64,000 nucleotides of DNA from contig NC_060017.1 in assembly GCF_021134715.1 (NCBI RefSeq), forward strand, positions 5,332,001-5,396,000, in the 5' to 3' direction. The translations under genes were made by a program, and so were the position numbers. Positions within the stretch are counted from its first letter, which is position 1, and each line of letters opens with the position of its first letter. The stretch is from Daphnia pulex. Lineage: Eukaryota; Arthropoda; Branchiopoda; Diplostraca; Daphniidae. A model generated the notes under the pieces. That model saw nothing but the letters and a program-made list of their open reading frames with translations, was not told the origin of the DNA and ran no database searches. This document shows positions 25,101 through 57,690 of this stretch, one piece after another.

Positions 25101-26304
25101 CGAGTGAAGAAAACCGAGCTGCAAACTTACGGACCAGCCGAAAGACTCGCGTTGGACGAAAAGAAAATGATGCGGCAAGTGTCAGTGTTGTTGAACCCCC
25201 GACGTCCCCACTGTTGGCCAAAAGGAAACAACGAAACCAAGTCAAGAAAGAATTGGCAGACGGTTCACTTCTTGAAAGTGCCTTGAATAAGACAACAGTT
25301 GCAGCGCAGCGTCGAAGTAGACGTAGCGTCAACAACAATAGGGACGACTTGTCCGTGACATCCTCCGTCGGATCCAGTTCACCTTCAATCACAGAGGCAA
25401 CGCGCAGGCGGAAACGAGCATTGGCGGGCCAGGTAATAAAACAATAAACTGTTTCCCTTGGTTTTATTAAAATAATATCGGAAATGGTTTCGCATAGGTT
25501 CGAGTTCTCTTCACTGTCATCAATGACGACGGCGAACACGGCAAAATTGTTGAAAGTCTGGGTAAAATCCGCCTTTAATATTTATGTCGTTGTATCCGGT
25601 TTACTTACTTTTTTCTGATTTGTTACTCTTTATAGGGGGTCGTGTTGTCACGACATTTAAAGATTGCTCCGTCTTGGTTACAGACCGCGTTCGCCGTACC
25701 CTCAAGTTCCTTTGCTGTGTCGGTCTGGGCACTCCTATAGTTGGTGTGGAATGGTTAACCACGTGCCGTACCAGTCGAAAGTTTGTTGGTAATAAGTTTA
25801 ATGTCGGAAATGTTCATAGCGTCATCTCGTGTTGATGACGTTATTATAACTTCTTTCTCTCTTTTGTGTGATAATTTAGATCCATGGCTTCACTTGCTCA
25901 TCGACAAAGCGGGCGAAGAAAAGTTTGATTTCAAACTTTCCGCAAGTCTCGAAGTCGCCAAAGAGACCCCCCTTTTGTCCGGCTGGATTTTCCACGCCAC
26001 TCCGTCTGTGTTGCCAAAGCCGGTTGAAATGCAAGGTACCACACTGTGCTAATCTCACACCATGACACGTCCACTCACTTAAAAGTTTGGGCTCCTAGAA
26101 ATTGTCGAGTCTTGCGGCGGAATTTATTTCGAAGAGAGCGACAATTCGGTAGACGACAACAAGATCGTCATCAGCTGCGAATCAGACAAGCAACTGTGGC
26201 CCAAATGGAAGAAGCGATGCGCTACACTGGTCGACAAAGAGGCTATCCTCAGTGGCGTCCTGCAGCAAGTCTTCGAGCCGGACAAATTCAAGTTGGACGT
26301 CTAG
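22183..26304 (+). CDS. MDC1: MDC1-like DNA-damage checkpoint mediator, no FHA domain visible
   Basis: Six exons (22183-23284, 23358-25432, 25498-25561, 25636-25788, 25880-26035, 26099-26304) give 1,251 residues. The C-terminal 190 or so residues form a tandem BRCT pair: VRVLFTVI, LGGRVVTTF, VTDRVRRTLKFLC, VGVEWLTTC, LLSGWIFHATP, CGGIYFEES and LSGVLQQVFEPDKF. This reads like MDC1, whose BRCT pair binds phosphorylated histone H2A.X beside DNA breaks. The rest is disordered: five 26-residue repeats with YDGPTQP, a recurring SD-x-E-T-x-P-x-SP motif, a QTQV site, and five units with a basic RRPGRPPK-like (AT-hook-like) core. The TQ sites fit ATM/ATR phosphorylation. MDC1 and fly Mu2 usually start with an FHA domain; none is visible, and the ATG lies directly after the shared promoter. 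The start is the first in-frame ATG, after a poly-A run. Confidence 0.9.
22885..23236 (+). repeat. Five tandem 78-bp coding repeats (TQ cluster) in the MDC1-like gene
   Basis: Units start at 22885, 22963, 23041, 23119 and 23197. Each encodes about 26 residues beginning TPMYDGPTQPLPVRHNTKL. Units 2 to 4 are almost identical in DNA, and the fifth has diverged. Two older copies of the core (YGGPTQP and YEGPTQR) lie upstream near 22370 and 22680. The near identity points to recent expansion or gene conversion. Confidence 0.92.
24599..25005 (+). repeat. Five coding repeats with AT-hook-like cores
   Basis: Units begin with GAACC(T/A)GT at 24599, 24689, 24776, 24866 and 24956, so the period is 87-90 bp. 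Each encodes SEPV-x-T, a basic core RRPGRPPK or RRPGRQAK, and an acidic Ser-rich spacer such as VEVKSSDED. The first and last cores keep the classical RPGRPPK form, while the middle three have RQAK. The expected role is binding of the DNA minor groove. Confidence 0.85.
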
Positions 26305-27600
26305 ATGGCCCAAATCGTATCAAACGCCAACTCGAAACGTTTTCCCATAATATCGACACTTTCTCCCGCTTCCCCTTCCCGGATTTTTCTTTCCAGTTGA
26401 TAATGGTATTATATAGTCCTTCTATTCTTAATATTTTTGGTTCTCTTTTTTTATTGAGCCTTGTACTACACTCCCAATGTGTTCGTTAATAATTCTGTCG
26501 TGTCTTAACGAGAAGGAGAAGAAGAAAGGTACAACAATACTTTGATTAAAGGCTTATACTTATGATAATGATGTTCTTATTATGTAGAGGGTAAGACAAG
26601 GGAAGAAGCCTTCGTAACAGACGACGTGTCTGTTGGAAAACTAATCGCCTCGGACTATAGGCGATGCCAACCCGAACTTTGCGTTCCCAAATACCCACAA
26701 AGCACATACAACAGAGAGAGAGAGAGCGGGGAACATGTGTACTGTATAGAGACACAAAACGAAGCGAGTTTCGCGTCAATCCTTTGTTAACGGGATTCTA
26801 TCGAATAGAGACAACGAAAGATGGTCGAACGTGACACGAAGACCCACCGAGCGGCTTTGCGTCAGAAAGCGGAAGGTGGAAATGGATTGGGGGTGGTGGA
26901 TTGGTTTGGCAGAGCGGGTGGCCGGTGGCTGTGTGACGGTACCCTTAGCATGCTGCTGTGTGCTATAATATGCTGCCTCACGCTTACCAAATGTTTTATA
27001 ACCAACGACGTTCATACCGCGGCTCACCCATCCACCCCACCGGCATAGGGAATAGTGGCGTGGGAGTTAGGATAGGACGGCCCTGTTGTGTTGTAGTGGA
27101 TCATTTCCAAGGGAGGGTCGTCAAGTTTCCATGGAAACCGTGATCTCCCCTTTTTCGTGCTGTGATGGGTACACGACGTACGTACGTAGACTCGGAACCG
27201 CCTACAGAGAGACTAGCCACTTCGACCCAGCACCAAAGGCAGCTTTTAGAGAGTAGTAGTGTGGTTTAAGCTAGGTGGATACCCTATTCCCGGCACGCAA
27301 AGGCCGGTCACCTCATTGAACATGCTCAAGTCGTTATTGATATTTGTCGACGCTCCTCTTTTCTTATTTAATACTGACGTATTCCCCTTGTTATTCTCGT
27401 TCTGTTTGTTGTGACAACTTTTTTTATAGCCACCACTTTTGTCCGGAACGAACTCGATTGGCGCTCATGACCACACTGTCAATTCTATTAACGTAAAAAG
27501 TAAAAGCAAATGAGGAGGCTTTGTGCACAGGGCTTCTAAAAATTCCCAGTCCCGCTTCTTATTCGTCTAAACCGTTTTTTTCTTCCTTTTCTTTTTTTTA
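26305..27600. other. MDC1-like 3' flank and spacer
   Basis: This holds the 3' end of the MDC1-like transcript. A possible polyadenylation signal ATTAAA lies at 26545-26550. After that the sequence is unremarkable and low in open frames of coding character. A short TACGTACGTA palindrome is near 27177-27187. Confidence 0.35.
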
Positions 27601-48479
<20,879 letters not shown>

Positions 48480-50239
48480 CAACAATGAAAAAAAAGAATA
48501 AAAATAAAAAATAGGTGACATGTTTTTTTATCAATTGGAATAGCTGCTGCTCAAACCAATCCAAGTTTGACATGGCAAAGAAAAATTGGTTTTATGCGAA
48601 TGAGGACGAGAGAAAACCTACAAGTGATTCTTTGAAAACGTTTGAGTGAACTTGATTGCCTTGATTAGATATGATGCTGTTTTCAATTCCCCACTCCTTT
48701 TTCCTCTCTGTTTTTAGCCCTTTGATCACTGACATGTCCATAAAGCTGTAAAAATTGAAACTGTGGGAGTTTCTAATCTAAAAGCTTCTCCACATACCAA
48801 GAGAACTTTTCGCGCTCTAGAACGAAATAAAATTAATTCATGTTTACCCAACAGGGCAACGATTAGTCACTGGTCTTTTTAAATTGGGAGACTTGACGAC
48901 GAAAAGGATTGATAGGATTATTGGATTTTTATTGCAAGAAAGAGCCGAGAGGACGAGAAAAGATTTTAAAAGGTGGCACTTTCCCCACATACAGTGTACT
49001 TGATGCTAATGAAACGACAACACAAATTGTGACATTTTGTTTACTTCATTCTTTATAGTCATGTTGTTTGCCTGAATTTTGTTATTATTTTAATATTTTG
49101 AAGGAAAACAAAAATAATCCTCTCGTCGCCAAATGCAGTTGCATTTCCCGACCATCAGATGGCGTTTGTTATGAATTTTTTGAACGCCACATTTTTAGAA
49201 AAAAAAAATCATTTCTTTTGTAAAAAGAAATTTTCAAAGTATTGGTGAATTTTGAAGTCGCGCCACACAAGTCCAAGGGTTAGTGCCTTTTTTTCAATCT
49301 TCACGTACATAATTTCTGTCTGTCTAGTCCATTTGCTCTTCCTTCTTTATTAATGAAGTCAATTTCGGTCATCGAGTGATCGAATGAAACTACGCGTTTA
49401 AAGTATTTTTTGAGAAAAAAAAACCCACACACGTTATGTGTCAGCAAAGAGTAGATGAGCTACGGCCGCAGTAACGGTCGATTCCTTTTCACACTTTGTT
49501 TAATATGACATGAATAAAGCCCAGCATAAAAGCCCACAATTTCATTGTATGAAAATTATTTTGTAATCACGCTGAGACCCTTCCCTTTGGTCTTCTCTTC
49601 GGTTTTAGTTTGAGGTTTTTGTCTTCTTCTGATATAATCCTTTTTGATTTGTTTTAAATTTCATGTCCACCCTCCTCCCCCCTTTCTCGTTTCCCTTTTC
49701 TTTATTTTTCACGGACTCGGTGACATCAACAACCGGAACTTATATTATATCGATCATTTGTAATTTTGTATACGAAATCCAACAATTGGCTTTTAAATTG
49801 TATCATATGAAATTTGAGAAAAACAAAACAAAAAGTATACCCGCCCTAGTCTCTGAATCCTCTTCTGTTACAGTCTCTGTTTGGATTCATTGGAACTTTT
49901 GCATAAACAGTTTAATCTTTGACCTTCTTTCCAGTTTGAAATCATCAGAACTTGACTTGTTTGTTTCCTTTTCTTTTTTACTTGTTAAAAGTTTTTTGTT
50001 CTCTTGATTTCTCTTTTTCTTTTGCTGTCAAAATGAGCGTGTTACCAGTAACCTGGCCCCAGCGTTTGTGTTGTCACTTAATTGATGATCATTACTCTCC
50101 TTTTTTTCAAACCAGCCTTTTTTCTGTTTTTTTCTGTCTCGGTCGTTCACACAATTCATTCTATTCTGTGACTGGATCCCTCTCTTTTGTTACCCAATTA
50201 TTCTAGCTCCAGATCCACATCCGTTCATTTTAATACCTA
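48480..50239 (+). other. Junctophilin 3' UTR and flank
   Basis: AATAAA occurs at 48497-48502, only 18 bp after the stop codon, and again near 49514, so both short and long 3' UTRs are possible. A sequence matching the CTCF core (CCATCAGATGGCG) is at 49152-49164. I see no gene. Confidence 0.45.
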
Positions 50240-50465
50240 TAACTCAATTTGTTAGAGATGAAGAAAAAGAAAGAGGATAAAATAAGAAAACGGGCGAGGA
50301 CGAAGAGGAGAAGATGTGAATACAAATTTGTGAGATAATAATAACTTTCACACATAGTTAAATTTACTTGAGTTATGTATTTCTATACAAGCGCATTCGA
50401 AGCACAAAATTTATATCCATCGCTTTTACTTAGTTAAAATATTTTCCCCTGTCTCTTGGTTCTTC
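50240..50465. repeat. Orphan copy of the secreted-family 3' flank (copy 1 of 3)
   Basis: The segment from AAAGAAAGAGGATAAAATAAG to the GCGCATTCGAAGCACAAAAT region is closely similar to 57480-57670 and 62405-62605. In the other two places it lies directly downstream of a secreted-family gene; here no gene copy follows. It looks like the leftover of a deleted or never-completed duplicate. Confidence 0.75.
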
Positions 50466-50786
50466 TTTCTGCATAAAAAGTCTATAAAAAGACGGTCTAC
50501 CGCCACCGGAACTGGAGCATCAATAAAGGTTGGAAGGTATGCTGAAGTGCTGAAGTGGCGTGATTTTTTTCATAGGTGGTACATTCTATACTAGACTTGT
50601 CATGTCGATCTCGTATCTGGTAAGGCTTTTTCTTTATTCGAGATTCTAACACAAATTTTTTTTAATACACTTAAAATATTATTCGTTAAGCACGCTTACA
50701 CCCCATTCATATCGCTCAAGGGAAAGTCCTGAAATCCCCCACCAGGTGCCACTGCAGTTTAATAACAACAATGGCTGCCATGGTTA

Positions 50787-51509
50787 GTGCACGGTTAGCT
50801 GTCTTTCACGTTTCGATTGGTTGCGATGCAGTACTTAAAGTGAACTATTAAACATTTCAAAAAGTTTGTTAAGTAGCAAAATGTGGTAAAGCAGATTAAG
50901 TGTGAAACCAACATTACAGGTATTTAGCTTAGTTGATTTAACAATTTGTATTTCTTTATTTCCTTGAGTTGCAATCTCACACTTATCAATTCTTTAGATG
51001 TCTGATTTTTTTTAAACAGTGAGATCCTTGTGAATGGAAAACATCATGATCGACAGGCTATTCTTTTATTGCAAGAAAGAGAATTATGATTGAAACAAAT
51101 GCAAAATATCCAACTGGAATTCCCTTTGTATTCATGGTGTAAGTCAACAATAACAGTGCACGGTTAGTTGCTGTCTTTCACGTTTCGATGCAGTATAAAG
51201 TGAACTATTAAACATTTCAAAAAGTTTGTTAAGGAGCAAAATGTGGTAAAGCAGATTAAGTGTGAAACCAACATTATAGGTATTCTGCTTAGTTATTGAT
51301 TTAACAATTTGTATTTTTTTATTTCCTTGACTTGCAATCTCACACTTATCAATTCTTTTGATGTCTGATTTATTGAAACAGTGATATCCTTGTGAATGGA
51401 AAACAGCATGATCCAGGTTGTTCTTCAATTGCAAAGAAAGAGAATTATGATTGAAACAAATGCAAAATATCCAACTGGAATTCTCTTCGTATTTGTTGTG
51501 TAAGTTTTA
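50787..51509. repeat. Tandem duplication, two units of about 355 bp
   Basis: Unit 1 (50787-51143) and unit 2 (51156-51509) share long stretches, such as AAAGTGAACTATTAAACATT and GCAAAATGTGGTAAAGCAG, with small indels. Near the end of each is a piece that reads like a decayed exon (EILVNGKHHD in unit 1, DILVNGKQHD in unit 2) followed by GTAAGT. Unit 1 carries a stop, and unit 2 loses frame. Confidence 0.85.
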
Positions 51510-51890
51510 CTGTAAGTTGTAGGCCCTACCGTAAAGTTTATACTAATTCTTTTTACTTCTTCTTTTGATCATGATCAGAATTTTGGAAAATATTCTTTCC
51601 AGAGAATAACACCTTAAAAGAAAGAACTGTGGTTGTGATAATGTAGCAGCATTGCGTGAGTATTAGGTTTATTATTACCCATTTTTGTTTGGTATGATTT
51701 TTTCTTATTTTATTATAAGTCTTATTTAGCTAGAGCAGGGATCCTTTTCATTTTGCTGTTTAAAATTTTAAACATCTCTTGTTTACAAGGCTAGACGATG
51801 GCTTAGATCGTTTTTCATCAGTCAGAAAAAAACAGTAGTGTCACTGTTTCAGTTACTTTACTTTACGCAATTCTAAAGACATTTATCGGC
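51280..51890 (+). repeat. Left arm of a long inverted duplication
   Basis: Segments here match the reverse complement of 55250-55765 in the same order. Examples are the GTATTCTGCTTAGTT block, the TACTAATTC block, a GAAAATATTCT block, and the block CTAGAGCAGGGATCCTTTTC followed by a TTGTTTACAA piece and CACTGTTTCAG. Similarity is patchy, so the duplication is not recent. Confidence 0.75.
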
Positions 51891-52299
51891 TGTTAACGTT
51901 AGATAATTTTGTGTGATAACTGACAGTAAGCCACAAAGCTCCCTTGTTAGACTTTGGTAATTTGCTTGTCTACTTTCGGATTTTAAAGGAGTTAGTACTT
52001 AGTACTTCATTTAGTACTTATTAGACGCCCAAAAGAACTAACAGCCGAATGTTCACATTCGGCTTTTTCCTGCATTTATCCTGAATTAATTTCCTGAATT
52101 TTTCCTGAACTACAGGATATGGCATAAGACAACAATTAGTGCATATTCTTGATTTGCTGATTTGATTCAATATTTTTGAAGTGCTCTCCATTGTTTTTTG
52201 TTGACTTGTTTCTCTACGCCTAATAATAGCATCATGCTTGTTATTGATTATGATTGTTCTTGTTATTGATCAAATCCTACTTAAATCTCCTTTTAGGTG

Positions 52300-52677
52300 A
52301 ATCTGTCGTCGCCATTCCATAGACTGGCCCATTGGGATGGTGAAACTGAGGAGAAAACGCTGAAATTCAAGATGTTGATGTAGATAAATTAAAAGTGCAT
52401 ATCTGGGCTCCCTTCTTTTCTGTGGCCCCGTTTCCCTAACTAACCACTAACCAACGCCCGCCGGTGGTCACTCACCCGCTGTGAAACCAGGAGGAGGGGA
52501 GGGCTCTGGTCGAACGGGGACTTGGAAGGCGCATGATCCGACGAAAACTTTTAGAGGGTCATGAGTCTAACCCGGAAGCCTAGTAGTGACTAATCGCTCC
52601 CCAGTAAAACTTGCCTCGCACTCTTCTCTCCTCTTCCATTTCCAGGTAATCTCCCTGGATCTACGCCGACACTGCAT
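52300..52677. other. GC-richer island with coding-like and SINE-like pieces
   Basis: Directly after an acceptor-like CTTTTAG at about 52292-52298, an open stretch encodes NLSSPFHRLAHWDGETEEKT and then stops, which could be a lost 3' exon. 52430-52660 is clearly GC-richer than its surroundings. Its reverse complement has GGTTAGTGGTTAG and CCGGGTTAGACTC, vaguely like Pol III A and B boxes. A dispersed element is possible; I cannot name it. Confidence 0.3.
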
Positions 52678-53194
52678 GTGTGAGTTTTGGCAAGCAATCC
52701 GCCACCCAATTTGACAAAAAGTGATAGTTTGTTTTCATGGAAATTGCGTCAGACGGTTAAAAAATTTCTAGTTCAACAATCTCATGTAGAAATTTGCATC
52801 TAGTCTACTGGTGCACTTTGCGATTCTTTAAGCTTTATCAATTTATGTCATGTGTTAAAAGCAATTGTGGGTAGCTTAAAAATTGAACTAATTCGCTTTT
52901 TCAGAATAATTTGAAGATAGATCACAAGAAAATCTAAAAACAACAAAGTGATCTAAAACCAAAATATTCAGAAAAAGTTAGATCAATGTTTTAGCTACCC
53001 ACAATTGCTTTTAACACATCACCTAAATTAATCAAGCTTAAAGAATCACAATTTGCACCAGTAGACTAGATGCAAATTTCTACATGAGATTATTGAACTA
53101 GAAATTTTTTAACCGTCTGACGCAATTTCCTTGAAAACAAACTACCACTTTTTGTCAAATTGGGTGGCGGATTGCTTGCTAAAAAGCCTCGCAC
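52678..53194. repeat. Long hairpin: about 248-bp inverted arms with a 22-nt loop
   Basis: Left arm 52678-52925 and right arm 52948-53194 are inverted copies. They match over blocks such as GGCAAGCAATCCGCCACCCA, GCAATTTCC/GGAAATTGC, GTCTACTGGTGCA and AAAAGCAATTGTGGGTAGC. The ends are GTGTGAG and CTCGCAC. No clear target-site duplication is visible. It fits a foldback or MITE-type element, and if transcribed would give a long double-stranded RNA stem. Confidence 0.85.
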
Positions 53195-55249
53195 AAAAAA
53201 AACTGTCTTGAACCGGACGCTCTGTTTAATGAATTGTTTATTTTGTTTGTGTTCCAGAATAAATATAGTTGACACAATATTTATATACAATGACATTTCA
53301 TTTATTTATATATATAGATGGTTATAGATATACAACAATTGTGTGGTTTGATGTTGGAGATTGTGGGGTTTGAGGAATGGATGTAAGTGGATGTGGGATT
53401 TGATGTTGGTGTTTATGGGGTTTGAGGAATGGATGTGTAAGTGAGGAAGGTTAGATAGGTTAACAACAGATTTTATCACTAAGTATTGCGTATTCATTAA
53501 AAACACACCTCACTTCTTTTAGTAAATGATAATCAAATATCCCACCCCAACTTCCTCCTCATTCCCCAATCGCGGACATGTTTATTATTTGTTTGACATA
53601 AACCTCCCCGTATTACTTTTTTTTTGTTCCTTCTCAAAATATAAAAGGTAAACTGCATAGACACAAATAGCAATTAAACACAATACTGAATGCAACTTCT
53701 GTAGCACAAAACCAGCACCTTGGATGCACAAGGAACAGCAACTTGATGCAGATATCTTTCACCCCTGTCATAGGCTGCAACAACACGCCACATTGGACAG
53801 CAACACCACTGCTATGTAAACATGAACCTATAACCAAAGTAAAATTAATCTTCAGCATCATTGGAAATGCTTTATGAAATTAAAAAAAAATATGCTACAT
53901 TATATTACTTCAAATATTCAACCCAAATATTATATGGCAATATTAACTGATACCTATCGTTGAAACTCAAATTTACATGAAACTAAATTACTCATTTAAG
54001 ATTTAAATACAAAATTAATTTAAACTTTAAAGAATACTCTACTGTGGAACAAATAAACAAAACTTCTTTCAGTATCTGCCTTTCTTGCTTAAGGAAATAG
54101 CTGTTGACTTAACACCCAAAATGTTAAAAACTAACCAATGAATGCAAAGCTTAATCACATTTTAATTGTAAAATCTAAACTGGATAAGATTGTCACCTTC
54201 AAAAAGTGTATGTGTTCATGATGTTCACAGCAAAGGTAAATGCGACTTCCTTGCAGCCTGCACGATTGGATGGAAGTCCTAGATTGGATGGTTGAAGTTC
54301 CTTTTATCAAAAGGTGCCTGCAATCAAACATTACAAATGTTATTATCCAAATATATTTCAATCAGTTTAATTGATAATTTTACCATTCTTAACATTGTAC
54401 AAGTAGAATGTTACTCAGCTTCTCGAAGTGGTGGAAAATATGGTCTCCAAGTCTTAAAGCATCAAAATTCATCTACAGATAAAAAATTACATTTAACACT
54501 TTCACTTTCAGGCACTTTCACTGCACGTGAATAGAATTTAATCGAATCAATACCAAGAATAAATAAATAGCAAGATCACCAACCGCCAACCCGAACCAAC
54601 TAAAACCCATCACAAATTCTAAAAAATGCCTAACAAATTACAAATAGCAATCAAGCTAATTAAGCTAACATCAAAACCCCTAACAAATAAAAATGGCGAC
54701 TCTTTCTCTCAAAAGCTTCAGCTGACAAAAAAACAAGAAAAGGGTAAGGGCTTAAAAGGCTAGCCTACGCCCAACAACTGAAGACAAACCTGGCCACCAG
54801 ATGTCATCTTCAAGCCAACAACAATAACAATTTTAAAAAAATTATTACGACTTAATCCATCAGGGGAACTTCACAATTTGATGAATGGACCAATTTACCA
54901 AATTCGTCAATCACTTCAATCAGGCTCTGAGCAGAGCGACTGATTTGGTAGTGGAGGACACGGAACCAACTGCAATTTACTTTGATTTCATCTTCGCTCA
55001 ACGCCTTCTAGAGTTGAGCAGCTTCTGGGTTGCAGGTTGCTACTCTCGTCGACCATCTTCGCTCAATTTTAGATTACAAGTGATTCGTATCCTGAGTGTC
55101 AGAGCACACGAAATAGCGTTAACTGGATGAATTCTTCCTGCACTGTTTTATGGCATAACAAAATTGACGTTGACGAAGAATTCATCGATCATTTTTCATT
55201 CAGTTTTGCAAACAAAAAATAATTGTGTATAGTAAAAGTTACTGAAACA
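53195..55249. other. AT-rich spacer inside the inverted duplication
   Basis: Apart from the minisatellite I see no supported gene. One 81-residue open frame at 54885-55130 (+), starting MDQFTKFVNHFNQALSRATD, has coding-like composition but no recognisable domain and no splice partners. A CTCF-like CCACCAGATGTCAT lies at 54794-54807. Confidence 0.4.
53325..53460. repeat. Minisatellite, two units of about 60 bp
   Basis: Two units share TTTGATGTTGG, a GTTTGAGGAATGGATGT block and GTAAGTG, with few differences. The sequence is strongly G/T-biased on the plus strand. Confidence 0.7.
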
Positions 55250-55765
55250 GTGAAACTAATGTTTTTTGAACGATGAAAACAATCTAAGCAATCGTAAAGT
55301 CATCTAGCGTTGTAAACAAGACATTTTTTAAATTTAAAACAGTAAAATGAAAAGGATCCCTGCTCTAGCTAATCGAGACTTGCTAAAATTACTAAAATTA
55401 GAAACAAAAATAATAACAAGCGGAAAAATTAAAAAAAAAATTACACTCACGCAAAGACGCAATATTGTTACGCAATATTGTTGAAGATCGCAACCGCAGT
55501 TCTTTCTCCTAAGGCGTCATTCCCTGGTGGACAGAATATTTTCCATAGTTCTGATCATGACCTAAAGGAGAAATAAAAGGAATTAGTACAAACTTTACAA
55601 TAAAACATACACCATATCTATGCAGGAAATTTTAGTTGAATATTTTGAATTTGTCTCAGTCTAAATTCACTTCATTTACAACTGCTAATAGAAGAACAGT
55701 CTCTTAGAAGTTAGAAGTTGAGGAATTTTTAAAAATACAAAGTATTAAATCAACTAAGCAGAATA
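55250..55765 (-). repeat. Right arm of the long inverted duplication
   Basis: This is the reverse-complement partner of 51280-51890. The arms enclose about 3.4 kb that includes the hairpin element, so the hairpin sits inside a larger inverted structure. Confidence 0.75.
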
Positions 55766-57269
55766 TTGTAAATGTAGGATACAGATGATAGATGACCTGC
55801 ATTCTTCTTTTCTTTAAGTTCAATTTAAAACTCACTTTAACTGAGCAAAATTAAATTGGATTTTTTTTAAATTCATTTAGAAATTTTAATTACAGGCCTA
55901 CTGCTATTAAATGCTTTGAAAAGCTTTGGCAAAGCATTTGCACCTGCAGCTCATCTTTTTTACTCAAACAAACCTGAAATAGACAGAAATATTGAAGTAG
56001 AATATATCTGCGTGCGGACGAATTTTATTTTTCATTAAAAATGCTGTTGTTTTAATCTAAAATATTTTACCTCGGCTAATCGTAGCCATTCATCGGCATC
56101 TTGAGGAGATAAATATGCAGCTATCAAAGATAACTGGTATCACTTTTCATACTCTCCAAGGTCCTCATAGAACATGCTTAATAATGCTTGTTTAATTTAA
56201 AGTGGGCCTGAATGACCTAGAAAAAAAAGACATTCAGGCACAAATTTAATCGACATTCAGGCCCTGGGCCTGAACTGTTACTTTTTCATTGGATGGTGCC
56301 TAAAACAGACATTTCTAAAAGACGTTAGAATATGACAGTGATTGATGATTTCTGAGTTTCTACTTTCTAAGGCCATAAATTAAGCGCTGTTTTACAGTAA
56401 GAAAAAGAAACAATAAATATTATGAGAAAATAATCAGATTGTAAACACAATAACAAGTGACTTCCTGGCTATTACAAAAGAGTACTGATATTCACTTAGA
56501 ATATCATAACTACACATTTTGGCAGTTTCCCCATTCCCCTGCCAAATGTTGACAGACAAAAGAGGAAAAAACTAATTTGCAAAAATGTGGCTTTTGTAAG
56601 TAGTAAGCTCGAAGTAGTGTATGTTTATAATTTCACTCAAATGAAAAACAGAAAAAAAATGAAATATGTGGGACCAATATAATACGAAAATATCAATATA
56701 ATATTACATTTCTAAGATTTTTTCTAGGACACTAAAATGGTTCCTGAGTTGTAAACTGGGTTATAATTGGATATTGTCCATCTAACTATTTTGAATGACA
56801 ATCCACTTGAACTTTACGTTGAAATAGTAACGATGCATAATGGAAAAATGCTAATAAAGAACTCAAGATGTGAAGTCTACTATTCAAGCAACCCCATTTA
56901 CCTCTGGCTGATATCCTGCATTCATACCGTACGTTCACATTTCGCAAGCTCTTTTCGTCCTTTTCGTAAATTTATTCAAAAGCTTTCTTTCTTTTCCTTA
57001 CACAACAAAAATATTACTTAAAAACTCTTCTCCACCTTGTTATTGAACAATTTTAACCTTACCTTACGAACTTTTGATGTAAACGTCTTTTGTTATCCGT
57101 GGGTCTTGTTACTGTAGGTTAACACACACGGAAAGTACCGTTGACAATCCAAAATCCAAATCATAACGTGGTCACCAACCGCCATATTTTTTCAACGATA
57201 GTAAAGAAGGAGACAACAGTTATTCATGTCTGGCCTGCCGCGAGATGGAGCAGCACGGATTCATAGCTA
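55766..57269. other. AT-rich spacer, no gene seen
   Basis: Short open frames only. A small inverted motif built on CAGGCCC and GGGCCTGAA occurs near 56205-56275, where CATTCAGG is repeated. Nothing else is supported. Confidence 0.4.
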
Positions 57270-57690
57270 GACGTTTACGCCATCTAGGGTGGGGTATTCG
57301 AGTCTAAAGTTTACCAAACCATTAACGATTAACGGTTTTTTGGACACGCTATTGTAACCTATCCATAACCTTCAATAAAATAAAACAGTTGACATATTTT
57401 TCGTACATGTAGTTCAAATTAAGATCAGACAAAAATCATTAGTTTCTGTCGGTTTAGTCCATTTCGTTTTTTTTCTTCCTCCCTCATAAAGAAAGAGGAT
57501 AAAATAAGAAAACGGGCGAGGAGAAGAAGAGAAGATGTGAATCATACAAATTTATGAAATAATCACATCGATAAATTCACCTGATTTATATTTCCATGCG
57601 AGCGCAAAGCACTACAACTATATCAATTGCTTTTTCAACTGTATTTACTAAGATAAGGATCGGGAATTGAAAGGGAAATTGATAACATAT
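57270..57690. repeat. Duplicated flank, copy 2 of 3
   Basis: This is similar to 62200-62625 along its length: CGCCATCTAGGG, ATTCGAGT-TAAAGTTTAC, GACGCTATTGTA, AGTCCATTTCGTTTTTTT, GGATAAAATAAGAAAACGG, and ATGCGAGCGCAAAG. It lies downstream of secreted-family gene A as 62200-62625 lies downstream of gene C, so gene and flank were duplicated together. Confidence 0.85.

Noticed and set aside
24595-25539. 314-codon open frame antisense to the MDC1-like gene
   Set aside because: It lies wholly inside a well-supported exon and intron with BRCT continuation on the other strand. Its openness follows from the codon bias and repeats of the sense frame.
54885-55130. 81-codon frame as a confident gene
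   Set aside because: The composition is plausible, but there is no start context, domain, splice partner or conservation evidence. It is only mentioned in the spacer entry.
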